14,589 nt of DNA from JBFJVZ01 sp041623895 (GTDB taxonomy: Bacteria > Planctomycetota > Planctomycetia > Pirellulales > Pirellulaceae). The notes beneath the pieces are model-generated. The model had not been told where the DNA came from and ran no database searches. It saw only the letters and a list, made by a program, of their open reading frames with translations. Positions 14,410-14,589 of the stretch are shown here, piece after piece. The stretch spans positions 1-14,589 of the forward strand of contig JBFJVZ010000177.1 in NCBI GenBank assembly GCA_041623895.1, written 5' to 3'. How positions within the stretch are numbered: the first letter of the stretch is position 1; the number at the start of each line of letters is the position of its first letter. The translations under genes and the position numbers were made by a program.

Positions 14410-14589
14410 TGGTTTTCGGCCGCGTATACTTGAGCTAGTGCTTTGTCAAATTTTGCCTTTAGGGTAGCTGGATTCGCCAGAATTCGGTTCGTTCCAAGAT
14501 ACCCCGAAGTCTGGCGACATCGGCTACGATCACCACCCCATTCTTGACTAAACCCTTTCAAAACTTTTTCGACGCGCCGTTATTCATGC
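14410..14589. other. Spacer after the antiporter, no gene seen
   Basis: The last 180 bases hold no convincing coding frame, hairpin terminator or RNA gene. A perfect TTGACA on the minus strand (14444-14449) is paired with TATACG (14423-14428), but only 15 bases separate them and the direction would be antisense to the antiporter. Confidence 0.5.

Noticed and set aside
14423..14449. Antisense sigma-70-like promoter (TTGACA ... TATACG) after the antiporter
   Set aside because: The spacer is only 15 bases, the -10 matches 4 of 6, and there is no gene downstream in that direction except the 3' end of the antiporter in antisense.
14334..14561. A 75-codon leftward frame at the window end
   Set aside because: It uses a TTG start, overlaps the antiporter 3' end, and its translation has no protein-like pattern.
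1..14589. CRISPR array, tRNA, rRNA, insertion sequence, phage or toxin-antitoxin genes
   Set aside because: No regularly spaced repeats, cloverleaf, rRNA motifs, transposase/integrase motifs or typical small paired genes were seen on either strand.

Overview
The window looks like chromosomal DNA of a planctomycete, most likely of the Rhodopirellula/Pirellulaceae type. Several features point there: a glucosamine-6-phosphate deaminase fused to a PIG-L (LmbE-type) deacetylase, an ECF sigma factor followed by a very long YfbK-type von Willebrand A protein with an anti-sigma-like N-terminus, a secreted PQQ-type beta-propeller protein, a secreted TPR-thioredoxin fusion, moderate-to-high G+C, and palindromic REP-like elements in the gaps. 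The assignment rests on recognised gene types, not on a database search. I saw no rRNA, tRNA, CRISPR array, transposase or phage gene.

Layout: about 1-8547 is transcribed leftwards and about 8682-14409 rightwards. On the minus strand, in transcription order, are (i) a secreted beta-propeller protein (8547-7336); (ii) a 650-base spacer with no confident gene; (iii) an ECF sigma factor (6688-6170) and its probable regulator, an 888-residue membrane-anchored vWA protein (6090-3424); (iv) a 219-base spacer with two strong palindromes; (v) a ROK sugar kinase (3204-2161) and the NagB/PIG-L fusion (2088-91). On the plus strand are a PlsC-type acyltransferase with a long C-terminal extension (8682-9860), a secreted TPR-thioredoxin protein (10070-11536), an enolase-superfamily dipeptide epimerase (11627-12670), and an NhaC-type sodium/proton antiporter that closely follows it (about 12691-14409).

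How they may work together: the ROK kinase and NagB/PIG-L fusion make a compact amino-sugar unit (phosphorylation, deacetylation, deamination). The dipeptide epimerase is of the kind that handles L-Ala-D-Glu from murein, so the window holds both sugar and peptide arms of possible cell-wall scavenging. They are 8 kb apart in opposite orientation, so this link is an inference. The sigma/vWA pair reads as a self-contained envelope signalling module. No complete undescribed system is evident. The most interesting points are an apparent ATT start codon for the antiporter, a non-canonical active-site motif in the NagB domain, the anti-sigma/vWA fusion with a thrice-repeated heptamer upstream of its sigma gene, and the nested palindromes.
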